Assembly: GCA_030263665.1 (NCBI GenBank)
Contig: SZPK01000005.1
Span: 285,717-349,716, forward strand
DNA: 64,000 nt
Direction: 5' to 3'
Source of the DNA: Villigracilis sp024434165
Lineage (GTDB): Bacteria > Chloroflexota > Anaerolineae > Anaerolineales > Villigracilaceae
Shown here: in pieces, positions 7,935 through 15,857 of the stretch
How the letters are laid out: every line of letters begins with the position of its first letter
Position numbering within the stretch: the first letter of the stretch is position 1
Position numbers and translations under genes: made by a program
Notes under the pieces: generated by a model
What the model was told of the DNA's origin: nothing
Databases searched by the model: none
Seen by the model: only the letters and a program-made list of their open reading frames with translations

Positions 7935-9362
7935 TCAGTCGTCTTTGCGGCGGTGATGGTATTCGCCCTTGTTGCGGTACATGGCATCGTCGGCGAGGCT
8001 GATGACCCTCGCCAGGCTGAGTTTCGGCTTGCTGGCGGCTGCACCCGCCGAGACGCTCAACTCCGGCTCGCGGTAGTATTTGTTATTGAGGTTGACCAGC
8101 GTTTGAACCTGCTTGATGAATTCGCCGGCGTCCTCTTCGTTCCTGTCGGGCAGAATCACCGCAAACTCATCCCCGCCGATGCGCGCCGCAATCTGACCCG
8201 GCTCCAGCGCCGCGTTCAACACTTCGGCAATCCGGCGAATCAGCCTGTCGCCGGCGGTGTGACCGAAGATATCGTTCACGCGCTTGAGGTTGTTGAGATC
8301 GAGGATAACGATGCTGACCGGGTCACTGCGCTTTGCCTCCAGTTTCAAGATGCACTCCTCGAAATAGGCACGGTTGTACAAACCGGTCATCACGTCGTGC
8401 GTGCCGAGGTAGATGAGGTACTCCTCGGCTTTTTTTCGCGCGGTGATGTCCTGGATGGAGACGAGCGCCCAACTGAAATCGCGCTCGTGTCCGGGCATGA
8501 TGCGAAAGTTCAACTGGATGTCGATCGGGTCGCCGGTGAGCGAATAATTAACGCCCTCCCGTTCATATTCGAGGCGGCCGTTCCAGAGGTCCAGCAATTC
8601 CCTGGCGAAATGTTCCTTCATTTCATCCCGGAAGACCTGGTCAAGGTTTGCCAGCAGATGGTCTTTGGAAGCTGCGCCGAACAACTCCACCGTCTTTTGG
8701 TTGACATCCAGCACCTTGATCCGCGCGGCGCATTGAAGCGCGGTTTCTGGGTTCTTTTCCAGGTACTCCTCGAAGTCGGTCACGCCCTGCGCGCGGAGGG
8801 CATCGAAGAAGTTTTTGATTGCGGAGTAATCCTCCTCCCACAGGGAGATGGGCGACGCCTCGAACAGCGCGCGCATACGCCGCTCGGCGGTCTTGCGGGC
8901 GGTGATGTCTTCGATGGTGACGAGCACGCGCTCCCAATTCTTTTCGTATTCGGGGAGGATGCGCCAGTGCAGGATGATGTCGAGCGCGCCGCCTTCCAGC
9001 GTGTAATTGACTCCCTCGCCCGACCAGCCGACATCCCCCCGCCAGAGCGCCAGGAGTTCCTCGCGGAAGTGGCGGCGCATTCCATCCCGAAAGACGTGGT
9101 CGAGGCGCGATAACAGCGCCTCCTGCGACTCCGCCTTGAACATGGACACGGTCTGGCGGTTGACGCTCACCACCTTTATCTTTTGCATACACTCGTCAAC
9201 GAACTGCGGATGCTCGTCCATGTAGGCGGACAACGACTGAATCCCCCGTCCCCTTAATTCGTCGAACAGGATTTTGATGCGGCTGAAATCCTGTTCCCAA
9301 AGCGAAATGGGCGCGTATTCGAACAAGGCAATCAAATACTCCTCACTGGGGGGATTCATCAT
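7935..9362 (-). CDS. Diguanylate cyclase with two tandem PAS domains
   Basis: A 475-residue cytosolic protein predicted to make c-di-GMP. Residues about 1-155 and 156-290 are two homologous PAS units, each starting with a PISLWE(Q/E)D(F/Y)S motif and ending with a PAC-type IxDITARK. Such similarity points to a tandem duplication. The GGDEF domain follows, with the intact active-site motif RIGGDEFAVILPD. The RxxD inhibitory I-site that normally precedes it is absent (the aligned residues are EPGQ), so product inhibition at that site is not expected. No membrane segment is seen, so the PAS units probably sense a cytosolic signal or cofactor. Start codons at 9362 and 9359 are both possible. Confidence 0.93.
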   Translation of the reverse strand: MMNPPSEEYLIALFEYAPISLWEQDFSRIKILFDELRGRGIQSLSAYMDEHPQFVDECMQKIKVVSVNRQTVSMFKAESQEALLSRLDHVFRDGMRRHFREELLALWRGDVGWSGEGVNYTLEGGALDIILHWRILPEYEKNWERVLVTIEDITARKTAERRMRALFEASPISLWEEDYSAIKNFFDALRAQGVTDFEEYLEKNPETALQCAARIKVLDVNQKTVELFGAASKDHLLANLDQVFRDEMKEHFARELLDLWNGRLEYEREGVNYSLTGDPIDIQLNFRIMPGHERDFSWALVSIQDITARKKAEEYLIYLGTHDVMTGLYNRAYFEECILKLEAKRSDPVSIVILDLNNLKRVNDIFGHTAGDRLIRRIAEVLNAALEPGQIAARIGGDEFAVILPDRNEEDAGEFIKQVQTLVNLNNKYYREPELSVSAGAAASKPKLSLARVISLADDAMYRNKGEYHHRRKDD

Positions 9363-9400
9363 GATGCACCTTCGATGCCCGAAACCGGGCGGCGGTATTG

Positions 9401-9406
9401 ATTATA
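9401..9406 (-). promoter_or_regulatory. -10 box TATAAT for the PAS-GGDEF gene
   Basis: On the reverse strand TATAAT occupies 9406-9401, predicting a leader of about 32 bases before the ATG at 9362. The leader ends in GAAGGTGC, a weak Shine-Dalgarno. Confidence 0.5.
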
Positions 9407-9455
9407 TCGTTCATCCCGCGAGCAAAGTCAAATTCGCGGGCTCGTTCCGGTCGAA

Positions 9456-10487
9456 TCAAACCATCAACCGGCGGGAGGCGCGCACGAGCAGACCGTACAA
9501 CGCCGCAAATGCGGCGGCGAAGACCATCACATTCCAGCCGCCCGTGTACGCATCGCCGACCGCCAGGCGGGACAGCGTGGTGATGGGCGACAGATTCAAC
9601 AGCGTGCTGAGCCCCACCCCCGCGAGCAGCAGCAGCGAATAAATGAACTGGGACCGTTCGCGGTCTTGCAGGAACACCGCGCTCAATGCCGCCGAAGTGG
9701 ACGTGATGCCGGCGACGATCAACGCCAGCAGGAGAATCCACCCTTTGTTTTGGATTTCGATGCCGTTCAGCAGCAGGAGAGTCAGCCAGGCGAGGCATTG
9801 CAGGATGGCAAGAATGACCGCCGCAGCGATCTTCGCGCCGACCATCCCGGTCACGGTCAACGGCGCGGAGAGCAGGGTTGGCAGGGTCTTGTTTTCCACC
9901 TCCTCGGTGATGCCGTCAATGGACATGCTCCCGGCAACGAAGGCGGGGAAGAACATCAGCATCGGAATCAACACCGAGTAGAGGAACTCGAACGAGGTTG
10001 CCGGTTTGCCCTGCAGGTCGGCGTAGTGCACTTCGATTCCCCTCTGAGCGCGCAGGTGGTTTTCGTACTGCTTGAGCGGCTCCTGGATCACCATGCGAAT
10101 CAGCGAAGCGACCGTGTCGGAATCAGGCAGGTACAACTTGATTTCGGTCAGCCCGGCGGCATCCCGCGGCGTATCCACCAGCGCGAGCACCTCGCCCTGA
10201 TAAAACGCCGCCTGCGCCTCCGTCAGCGTGGGATAGGTTCGGATGGTCAGTCCGCGTTCGGTCAGGAATGAAGCGAGCGGATTGCCCGTCTCGCCCACCA
10301 CGCCGATTCTGATTCCCGCGCCGCTGAAGCGCATGATGGTATCGGCGTCGTAGAGCGAGAGCATCCCCAGCAGCAGACCGGATGAAAACGAGGCAATGAA
10401 CAATTGAATCAATATCGAGATGACGATGGTTCGGTCGCGCAGGACCGAATTCAATTCCTTTTTGACGACGGCGAAAAACGAAGCCAT
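9456..10487 (-). CDS. ABC-2 type transporter permease
   Basis: A 343-residue membrane subunit of an ABC-2 exporter. It has an N-terminal helix (about 15-38), a large extracytoplasmic domain to about residue 165, then five or six helices to the C terminus (YSVLIPMLMFFPAFVAG, MVGAKIAAAVILAILQ and others). The layout matches NatB/YhaP-like permeases for sodium or drug export. The chosen ATG overlaps the upstream stop by one base (TGATG) and follows GGGAGG; a GTG one codon earlier is possible. It pairs with the larger permease upstream, and the divergent ATPase at 12158 is the likely motor. Substrate unknown. Confidence 0.85.
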   Translation of the reverse strand: MASFFAVVKKELNSVLRDRTIVISILIQLFIASFSSGLLLGMLSLYDADTIMRFSGAGIRIGVVGETGNPLASFLTERGLTIRTYPTLTEAQAAFYQGEVLALVDTPRDAAGLTEIKLYLPDSDTVASLIRMVIQEPLKQYENHLRAQRGIEVHYADLQGKPATSFEFLYSVLIPMLMFFPAFVAGSMSIDGITEEVENKTLPTLLSAPLTVTGMVGAKIAAAVILAILQCLAWLTLLLLNGIEIQNKGWILLLALIVAGITSTSAALSAVFLQDRERSQFIYSLLLLAGVGLSTLLNLSPITTLSRLAVGDAYTGGWNVMVFAAAFAALYGLLVRASRRLMV

Positions 10488-12115
10488 CACATCCCTCCCC
10501 GCATCACGGTGACGTTGTAGATAAAGTGCATCACGGTCCCGATGCCCAGCGCCAGCCAGTACGGAAACCGAAACGTGATTCTCAACAGGCTCACGATGGC
10601 GGTGAAGATGAAATGCGCCGCCAGCGGAACAAGCAGGAAGACGCCCGCTCCGAACAGCGCGCCCGACACCTGAACCTGCGACACCATGCTGACCGAAACC
10701 AGCAGCAGAAGTTTTTCACCGACCAAAAACCCAAGCGCGGAAAGGAAGGACAGCCAGACGATATCGCGCATTGACTTCACCACGCCGTGTTCTGCCAGTA
10801 CCACAATCCCGACGGTCTTGACCGTTTCCTCGACCAGCGCGGCGGCAATCAACGTTGCGCCGAGGATCAAGCCCACCGGCAGGTTGGTCGCAAACGCCAG
10901 CATCACCACCTGCGCCATGTACACGGCAGGAATGACCAGCAGGCTCCACAAGGTCACGGCAAACCAGGGCTTGGAATGCGCCATCATCAGATAGATCGCG
11001 TCGGCAATCTTGCGCGTGATGGGTTTATAGCCCATCAGGAATTCCTCGTTCAACATGCGCGTTCCCGCAAACATCGCAAACCCGAAGATCGCCGCCATCG
11101 GCAGGGACGGGAATAAATACTCACGCCAGCCGAACGGCTCGGCGCGGTACATCTTCACCGCCAGGGTCAGCGGCGAGATGTATGCCAGGTCGCTGCTGTT
11201 CGTGAACATCGCCGGGAAAACCAGGTACGCCGTCGTCAACGTGGTCACGAGCATCGCGATGAAGGTCGTGTCCTTGAAGGTGCGGTAGAACAACGGCACC
11301 ATCAGGTAAATCGCAAAAATGAACATCGTCGTCGGCGCAAAGATGGCGAGCGCCAGCAGCGGGCTGGCATTCGTGAGCAGGGCGATCAACACCGTCGTCG
11401 AAAGCGCAAAGACTGCATACGGCAGCATCTTGCCGAGGATGATCTGAAACGGCGTCACCGGCGCGGAGAGCAAAATCGTCAGGCGGCGGTTCGCCTTTTC
11501 ATCCATGAAACTGCTGGTGAAGAAAATGCTGATGAACGTGATCGGCAGGATGTAGATCAGCGCGACGAGCACCTGGGTGAAGGGGGCGGGCGGCGGCGTC
11601 AGCGAAGGGATAATGACCTCCTCCGGCTTGGTCGTCTGCGGGATGGAATTCCCCGCTTCATTCCCCGCCGGGGGCTGTGCCGGGTTCAGGTAGTTGACTG
11701 CCACCCTCAGCGGGAACGCCTCCCCTTCCGCGTATGAATTCCCGATCCGAACCAGTTCCTCCTTTTCCATGTACTGCTTGAGTGCGCGCACCGCGAACTG
11801 CGACTTGTCGTCCGCACGCGCAAACACCTGCGTGCCGACGATCAACACGTCAATCGCCTTTTCTTCGAGCAGCGCTTGTCCCTCCTCCGGGCTGACTTCG
11901 AGGACGGAGAAGCGGCTGTCACGAATCCCAGGTACGCCGCCCGAAACGCCCACGCGATACAAACCGCTCCCCAGCGAAACCGTATCCCGCAGCGAGTAAG
12001 CGGACAAGCCCAGCACCGCCAGCAGCAGAATCACCGTCAAGGGACTGGCTCCGCCGCCGAAACGTTTTCGCAAACGGGTGATCTCGCGCCATGCAATCAC
12101 AAAAACTTGATTCAT
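10487..12115 (-). CDS. ABC-2 permease fused to a PrsW-like membrane protease domain
   Basis: A 542-residue two-part protein. Residues about 1-350 form an ABC-2 permease like the gene downstream: one N-terminal helix, an extracytoplasmic domain, and a six-helix block beginning QVLVALIYILPITFISIFF. Residues about 365-542 add another set of helices with the signature of PrsW-type glutamic intramembrane proteases: VEETVK near 428-433, GFLVGEK with Glu near 467, AAHF with His near 501, and MHFIYN with His near 530. In PrsW these residues are catalytic. The joined protein could cleave a membrane substrate under control of the transporter, or the domain could have a structural role. The start at 12115 follows TGGAG; a longer frame would run into the divergent ATPase gene. 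Confidence 0.8.
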   Translation of the reverse strand: MNQVFVIAWREITRLRKRFGGGASPLTVILLLAVLGLSAYSLRDTVSLGSGLYRVGVSGGVPGIRDSRFSVLEVSPEEGQALLEEKAIDVLIVGTQVFARADDKSQFAVRALKQYMEKEELVRIGNSYAEGEAFPLRVAVNYLNPAQPPAGNEAGNSIPQTTKPEEVIIPSLTPPPAPFTQVLVALIYILPITFISIFFTSSFMDEKANRRLTILLSAPVTPFQIILGKMLPYAVFALSTTVLIALLTNASPLLALAIFAPTTMFIFAIYLMVPLFYRTFKDTTFIAMLVTTLTTAYLVFPAMFTNSSDLAYISPLTLAVKMYRAEPFGWREYLFPSLPMAAIFGFAMFAGTRMLNEEFLMGYKPITRKIADAIYLMMAHSKPWFAVTLWSLLVIPAVYMAQVVMLAFATNLPVGLILGATLIAAALVEETVKTVGIVVLAEHGVVKSMRDIVWLSFLSALGFLVGEKLLLLVSVSMVSQVQVSGALFGAGVFLLVPLAAHFIFTAIVSLLRITFRFPYWLALGIGTVMHFIYNVTVMRGGM

Positions 12116-12145
12116 CGGTCTCCATTCCCACAGGATACTTTGGGA

Positions 12146-12151
12146 TAAAAT
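12146..12151 (+). promoter_or_regulatory. -10 hexamer TAAAAT, predicted leaderless start of ABC ATPase
   Basis: TAAAAT ends six bases before the ATG at 12158, in the 42-base gap between the divergent permease and ATPase starts. There is no Shine-Dalgarno on the ATPase side, while the permease side has GGAG. Confidence 0.5.
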
Positions 12152-12157
12152 TGCGGC

Positions 12158-13033
12158 ATGATTCAACTTACAAACGTCACCAAACGCTACGATAATACTA
12201 CAGTCGTGGACCGGTTGAACTTACAGATCAATGAGGGCGAGATCGTCGGTATCATCGGTCACAACGGCGCGGGAAAAAGCACCACCATGAAGATGATCGC
12301 CGGGCTGATCGAGCCCACCTCCGGGGACGTGCGCGTGATGGGGCACGACATGCAGAAGAACAGCATCAAGGTCAAACAGCGCATCGGCTACCTGCCGGAG
12401 GAAAGTCCGTTGTACGAGGCGATGACCGCACAGCAATACCTCCTGTTCTTTTCCGAACTTTATCGAATGCCGCGCCTGCGGGCAATGGAGCGGATTGACA
12501 TCCTGCTTTCGTCGCTGGGGCTGATGGAAAAGGACAAACTGACCGGCGAATTCTCGAAAGGCATGAAGCGCAAGACCGCCATTGCCCGCACCCTCCTGCA
12601 CGACCCCGAACTGCTCATCCTCGACGAACCCAACTCCGGGCTCGACCCGTTGACTTCGTTCTTCATCATCAACTATCTCAAGATGCTCAAGCGCGAAGGC
12701 AAGACCATCCTGCTTAGCGCGCACAACCTCTTTCACGTCGAAACCATCTGCGACCGGGTGGCGATCATCAAGAACGGCAAATTGCTGGTCTTCGACACGA
12801 TGGACGCCATCCGCGCCAGGCTGGGCAAACGCGAGTACCAGGTCATCTTCCATTCGGACGACAAACTGGATTACGAGCACATCGGCGGCAATTATGTCTT
12901 CCGCACGCACGACGTGGCTGGGATCGCCCACATGCTCGAAACCGTCTCCGCCAACGGCTGGGCGCTGGTGGATTTATCCATGCGCGAATCGGCGCTGGAG
13001 GAAATCTACGTCAAACTGATGACGAGCGATTGA
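12158..13033 (+). CDS. ABC transporter ATP-binding protein (NatA/CcmA type)
   Basis: A 291-residue ATPase predicted to power the divergently encoded ABC-2 permeases. Walker A GHNGAGKST lies near 34-42, the signature is FSKGMKRK near 131-138, and Walker B LLILDEP follows near 149-155. The C-terminal 80 residues form the extension seen in NatA-like exporters. Expression from the opposite strand to its permeases is unusual, but the starts are only 42 bases apart, so one regulatory region could serve both. The stop overlaps the start of the aldolase gene. Confidence 0.92.
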   Translation: MIQLTNVTKRYDNTTVVDRLNLQINEGEIVGIIGHNGAGKSTTMKMIAGLIEPTSGDVRVMGHDMQKNSIKVKQRIGYLPEESPLYEAMTAQQYLLFFSELYRMPRLRAMERIDILLSSLGLMEKDKLTGEFSKGMKRKTAIARTLLHDPELLILDEPNSGLDPLTSFFIINYLKMLKREGKTILLSAHNLFHVETICDRVAIIKNGKLLVFDTMDAIRARLGKREYQVIFHSDDKLDYEHIGGNYVFRTHDVAGIAHMLETVSANGWALVDLSMRESALEEIYVKLMTSD

Positions 13034-13869
13034 CGGTGAGCGCTGTGACAATCCAAAAATCTCACTTTGAATTGGACGCCCTGCTCGCAGCGTTTGGAAA
13101 AGCGGGACGCCGCCTGGCGGAGATGGGAGCCAGCGAAGGCGCGGCGGGGAATATTTCGGTCTGTCTGCGCCGGCAGGTTGACGTGAGCGCGCGCTTCCCG
13201 CGGACCCGTGAGCTGGCGCTTCCCCATCCGGTCCCCGGCATGGCTGAAAGCACGTTCATCGTTACCGGTTCGGGGCGCCGCCTGCGCGAGATTATGGATG
13301 CCCCCACCGCCAGCCTTGCCTGCCTCACCGTCAAAGAAAACGGGCAGACCGGACAACTCCACACCGCGGAAGACTGTCCGTTCGAGCGGGTCACCAGCGA
13401 ATTCAACTCGCACCTCGCCGTCCACCACGACCGGATGCGCGCCGAAAACATTGGCTTCCATGCCATCATCCACGCCCAGCCGGTGTACCTGACGTATCTC
13501 AGTCACATCCCGCGCTATTGGGATGAGACCCATTTGAACCGGCGTCTTCTGCGCTGGCAGCCCGAAGCCATCATCAATCTGCCGGAAGGAATCGGCATGA
13601 TCCCGTTTTACGTGCCGGGCTCCGCAGACCTGATGTCCGCCAGCGCCGCTTCCCTGCAAAAACATCAGATTACAATCTGGGCAAAGCATGGCGTGATGGT
13701 GCGCTCGGACGACTCACTCGATCATGCCGTAGACCTTTTGGAGTACGCGGAAACGGCGGCGAAATACGAATACCTCAACCTAACCGCCCATGAAATTGGC
13801 GAGGGACTCACGGCGGAGGAAATCCGCGCAATTTGCAGGGCTTTCCATGTAAAGCAGGATATTTTCTAA
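13030..13869 (+). CDS. Class II aldolase, rhamnulose-1-phosphate aldolase-like
   Basis: A protein of about 279 residues resembling RhaD, the zinc class II aldolase that splits L-rhamnulose 1-phosphate into dihydroxyacetone phosphate and L-lactaldehyde. Visible family features are the glycine-rich EGAAGNISV near 36-44, FHAIIHAQPVYLTYLSH near 147-163 (metal-site His residues), INLPEGIGMIPFYVPGS, and IWAKHGVMVRSDDSLDHA. No rhaA, rhaB or rhamnose transporter is adjacent, so the true substrate may be another sugar phosphate. TTG 13030, GTG 13036 and GTG 13045 are all candidate starts; TTG overlaps the ATPase stop, which fits translational coupling. Confidence 0.8.
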   Translation: MTVSAVTIQKSHFELDALLAAFGKAGRRLAEMGASEGAAGNISVCLRRQVDVSARFPRTRELALPHPVPGMAESTFIVTGSGRRLREIMDAPTASLACLTVKENGQTGQLHTAEDCPFERVTSEFNSHLAVHHDRMRAENIGFHAIIHAQPVYLTYLSHIPRYWDETHLNRRLLRWQPEAIINLPEGIGMIPFYVPGSADLMSASAASLQKHQITIWAKHGVMVRSDDSLDHAVDLLEYAETAAKYEYLNLTAHEIGEGLTAEEIRAICRAFHVKQDIF

Positions 13870-13924
13870 TCAACCGATGTACACGGCAGGGGCAGCCCAT
13901 CGGGACCGGTCAGGCGTTTTACTC

Positions 13925-14743
13925 TCATCGGTCCGACGGCGTATCCAGGCGTTTTGTGATCATCAACAGAATCACCGAAACAACCATCAGGACCACCGAA
14001 AGCGCCAAAGCCACACCCAGGTTGCGCTCGAAGCCGAGATAGATGGCAATCGGCATGGTCTGCGTGACTCCCTCCAAATTCCCCGCAAACAGAATCGTCG
14101 CGCCAAACTCTCCCAATGCCCGCGTCCAGGTCAGAATCGCGCCGCTGGCGAGCGCCCGCGCCCCAAGCGGAATCATGACCTCGTTGAACACCTGCCATTG
14201 GTTCGCCCCCTCCACGTACGCCGATTCCTCCAATTGCTTATCAATGTGAGCGAAACCAATCCGTGCCGCACGGACGTACAAAGGCGCAGAGACAAAGATC
14301 TGCGCAAAGATCACCGCCGCCGTGGTGAACGGCAGGCTGATTCCCAATTCTCCCAGCCATGCGCCAAACAATCCCCTGCGTCCAAACGCCACCAGCAGGG
14401 CAAGTCCCGCCACTGAAGGCGGCAGGACAATGGGCAGGTCGAGGAGCAGCTCAAGCCATGCCTTGTGCTTAAACTTCCAATGCGAGAGGAGATACGCCAA
14501 AGGCGTGCCCAACGCAATCGAAACGGCGGTGGTGATGGAACTGGTTGCGAGGCTGAGGCTGAGCGCTTTCAACGCCTGTTCCGACAACGCATTGGCAAGG
14601 AAGCCCGGCGCAAGCGAACGGTACACTAGTGCGGCAAGCGGGAGCCCAAAGAACACCAGCAGGGTCAAACTTGGGAGAAGGAAAATCCACGTGGAATACC
14701 CGTCTCCGAGCGGGCGGCGCGTTTTTTTCTGAAGATTGGTCAT
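13925..14743 (-). CDS. modB: Molybdate ABC transporter permease ModB
   Basis: The membrane subunit for molybdate (or tungstate) import. The 272-residue protein has about six helices and the permease EAA loop EESAYVEGANQWQVF near 175-189, which contacts the ATPase. LPIVLPPSVAGLALLVAFG near 100 matches the ModB consensus. The chosen ATG overlaps the modA stop (ATGA at 14743-14740), giving tight coupling. No modC ATPase gene follows; the next gene downstream is a convergent aldolase, so the ATPase must be encoded elsewhere or shared. Confidence 0.93.
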   Translation of the reverse strand: MTNLQKKTRRPLGDGYSTWIFLLPSLTLLVFFGLPLAALVYRSLAPGFLANALSEQALKALSLSLATSSITTAVSIALGTPLAYLLSHWKFKHKAWLELLLDLPIVLPPSVAGLALLVAFGRRGLFGAWLGELGISLPFTTAAVIFAQIFVSAPLYVRAARIGFAHIDKQLEESAYVEGANQWQVFNEVMIPLGARALASGAILTWTRALGEFGATILFAGNLEGVTQTMPIAIYLGFERNLGVALALSVVLMVVSVILLMITKRLDTPSDR

Positions 14744-15570
14744 GGAACCGGTCCGAAACCCCATTTTCTCAAAGCGGCTTGCCCCTCGTTCGAGAGGACA
14801 TAATCCACGAATTTTTCAGCGAGCGCGATATTGGCAGACCCGGTCAACGGTGCAATCGGGTAGGCGGCGGCAGCGTTCAAATCCGCCGGGATTTCGATGA
14901 TCCGCAGTTCCGGGACGGCAACCGCATCGGAGATATACACAATGCCCGCATCCGCTTCACCCAACTGGACTTTGGCAACCACCTGCCGGACGTTATCCTC
15001 ATTGGAGACCACATTTGCCAGGACCTTGTCCTTGAAGTCCACACCGAAGGAGGCGGTCATTTTTTCGAGCGCCTGGCGAGAATACTTCCCCACCGGCACT
15101 TCCTCCGCCGCCAGCACAAGTTTCACTCCTGAGGCGGAGAGGTCTTCGAGAGAATCAATTCCAGCCGGGTTATCCGCCGGGAGGATGAGAACCAGTTCAT
15201 TCGTCAGGAAGATGCGGGATGAAGCTTCAACGACAAATCCGCTGCGTATCAACAGAGCCATTTCCTCCGCATTGGCAGAGGCAAAGACATCCACCGGCGC
15301 GCCTTCTTCGATTTGCGTGCGCAGCATCTGCGAACCGCCAAAATTGAACGTGACCGCCACACCGGGATTCTGAGCCTCGAAATTACCGCCAATCTCGGTG
15401 AAGGCATCGGTCAGGGAAGCGGCGGCGAAGACGATTAAGTTTTGAGAGTCAGGCGCGCCCGCTGCAGGCGCCGCAACGGGACTGCACGCGGTCAAAATGC
15501 AAGCCAACAGGAGGGAAATCGGAAACAGACGTTTCAAGAACGCTGCCCACAAACAAAGCGAGTTAGTCAT
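14740..15570 (-). CDS. modA: Molybdate-binding lipoprotein ModA
   Basis: A 276-residue substrate-binding lipoprotein delivering molybdate to ModB. The signal peptide ends in the lipobox LTAC (Cys near 29). The mature protein begins with the ModA consensus VFAAASLTDAFTEIG near 47-61 and contains APVDVFASANAEEM and EADAGIVYISDA, all typical of the two-lobed molybdate-binding fold. Lipid anchoring suits a bacterium without a periplasm. Transcription probably starts from TATACT at 15585-15590. Confidence 0.94.
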   Translation of the reverse strand: MTNSLCLWAAFLKRLFPISLLLACILTACSPVAAPAAGAPDSQNLIVFAAASLTDAFTEIGGNFEAQNPGVAVTFNFGGSQMLRTQIEEGAPVDVFASANAEEMALLIRSGFVVEASSRIFLTNELVLILPADNPAGIDSLEDLSASGVKLVLAAEEVPVGKYSRQALEKMTASFGVDFKDKVLANVVSNEDNVRQVVAKVQLGEADAGIVYISDAVAVPELRIIEIPADLNAAAAYPIAPLTGSANIALAEKFVDYVLSNEGQAALRKWGFGPVP

Positions 15571-15584
15571 AAATCAGCCTCGTC

Positions 15585-15590
15585 AGTATA
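15585..15590 (-). promoter_or_regulatory. -10 box TATACT for modA-modB
   Basis: Reverse-strand TATACT lies 14 bases before the modA ATG, followed by GACGAGG as a possible Shine-Dalgarno. No molybdenum-cofactor riboswitch-like leader fits in this short space. Confidence 0.45.
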
Positions 15591-15595
15591 TCGCA

Positions 15596-15624
15596 AAACA
15601 AAAAGGACTCCCATGCGGGAGCCT
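15596..15624 (-). terminator. Reverse-strand intrinsic terminator upstream of modA
   Basis: On the reverse strand GGCTCCC and GGGAGTCC form a stem (one G-T pair) with a GCAT loop, followed by TTTTTGTTTTG. It would stop transcripts from the methyltransferase side before the modA promoter. Confidence 0.65.
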
Positions 15625-15663
15625 TATGGGAGTATAGCGCAAAAGTATCGGTAATTTTCTTAC

Positions 15664-15800
15664 TGCTCCTTGCGCCGCCTCCGGCGCAGGGTTTCCCGCG
15701 CAACGCGCCGCCGGGGATTTATGCCCGAAATGGGTACTGCGTCTCACCTGCTGCCTGCCGCAGTGCAATGTCGTGCAGCGAACGGCGGCGGCTTTGAGCA
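15664..15800. repeat. TGCTC...GAGCA palindromic repeat, copy 1 (137 bp)
   Basis: Begins TGCTCCTTGCGCCG and ends GGCGGCGGCTTTGAGCA. GC-rich inner stems such as TGCGCCG/CGGCGCA are visible. Related elements with the same ends lie at 45879-45940 and 49833-49876, and the first 50 bases match 45022 onward. It has no coding capacity, so it resembles a REP or MITE-like element. Confidence 0.6.
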
Positions 15801-15857
15801 TAGGTCACCGACAACTTTGCGTTACACTCGCCTTATGGAAAACCATCGAATTCCCCG

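Noticed and set aside
7934..8044. Longer N terminus of the glycerate kinase from 8044
   Set aside because: The extra 37 residues lie inside the upstream GGDEF gene and are low-complexity, unlike the family.
12116..12166. Upstream start for the ABC-2/PrsW fusion at 12166
   Set aside because: It would overlap the start of the divergent ATPase gene, and the ATG at 12115 has a GGAG site.
15571..15660. Molybdenum-cofactor riboswitch upstream of modA
   Set aside because: The space to the -10 box is only 14 bases, far too short for that RNA, and the remaining sequence is a terminator.
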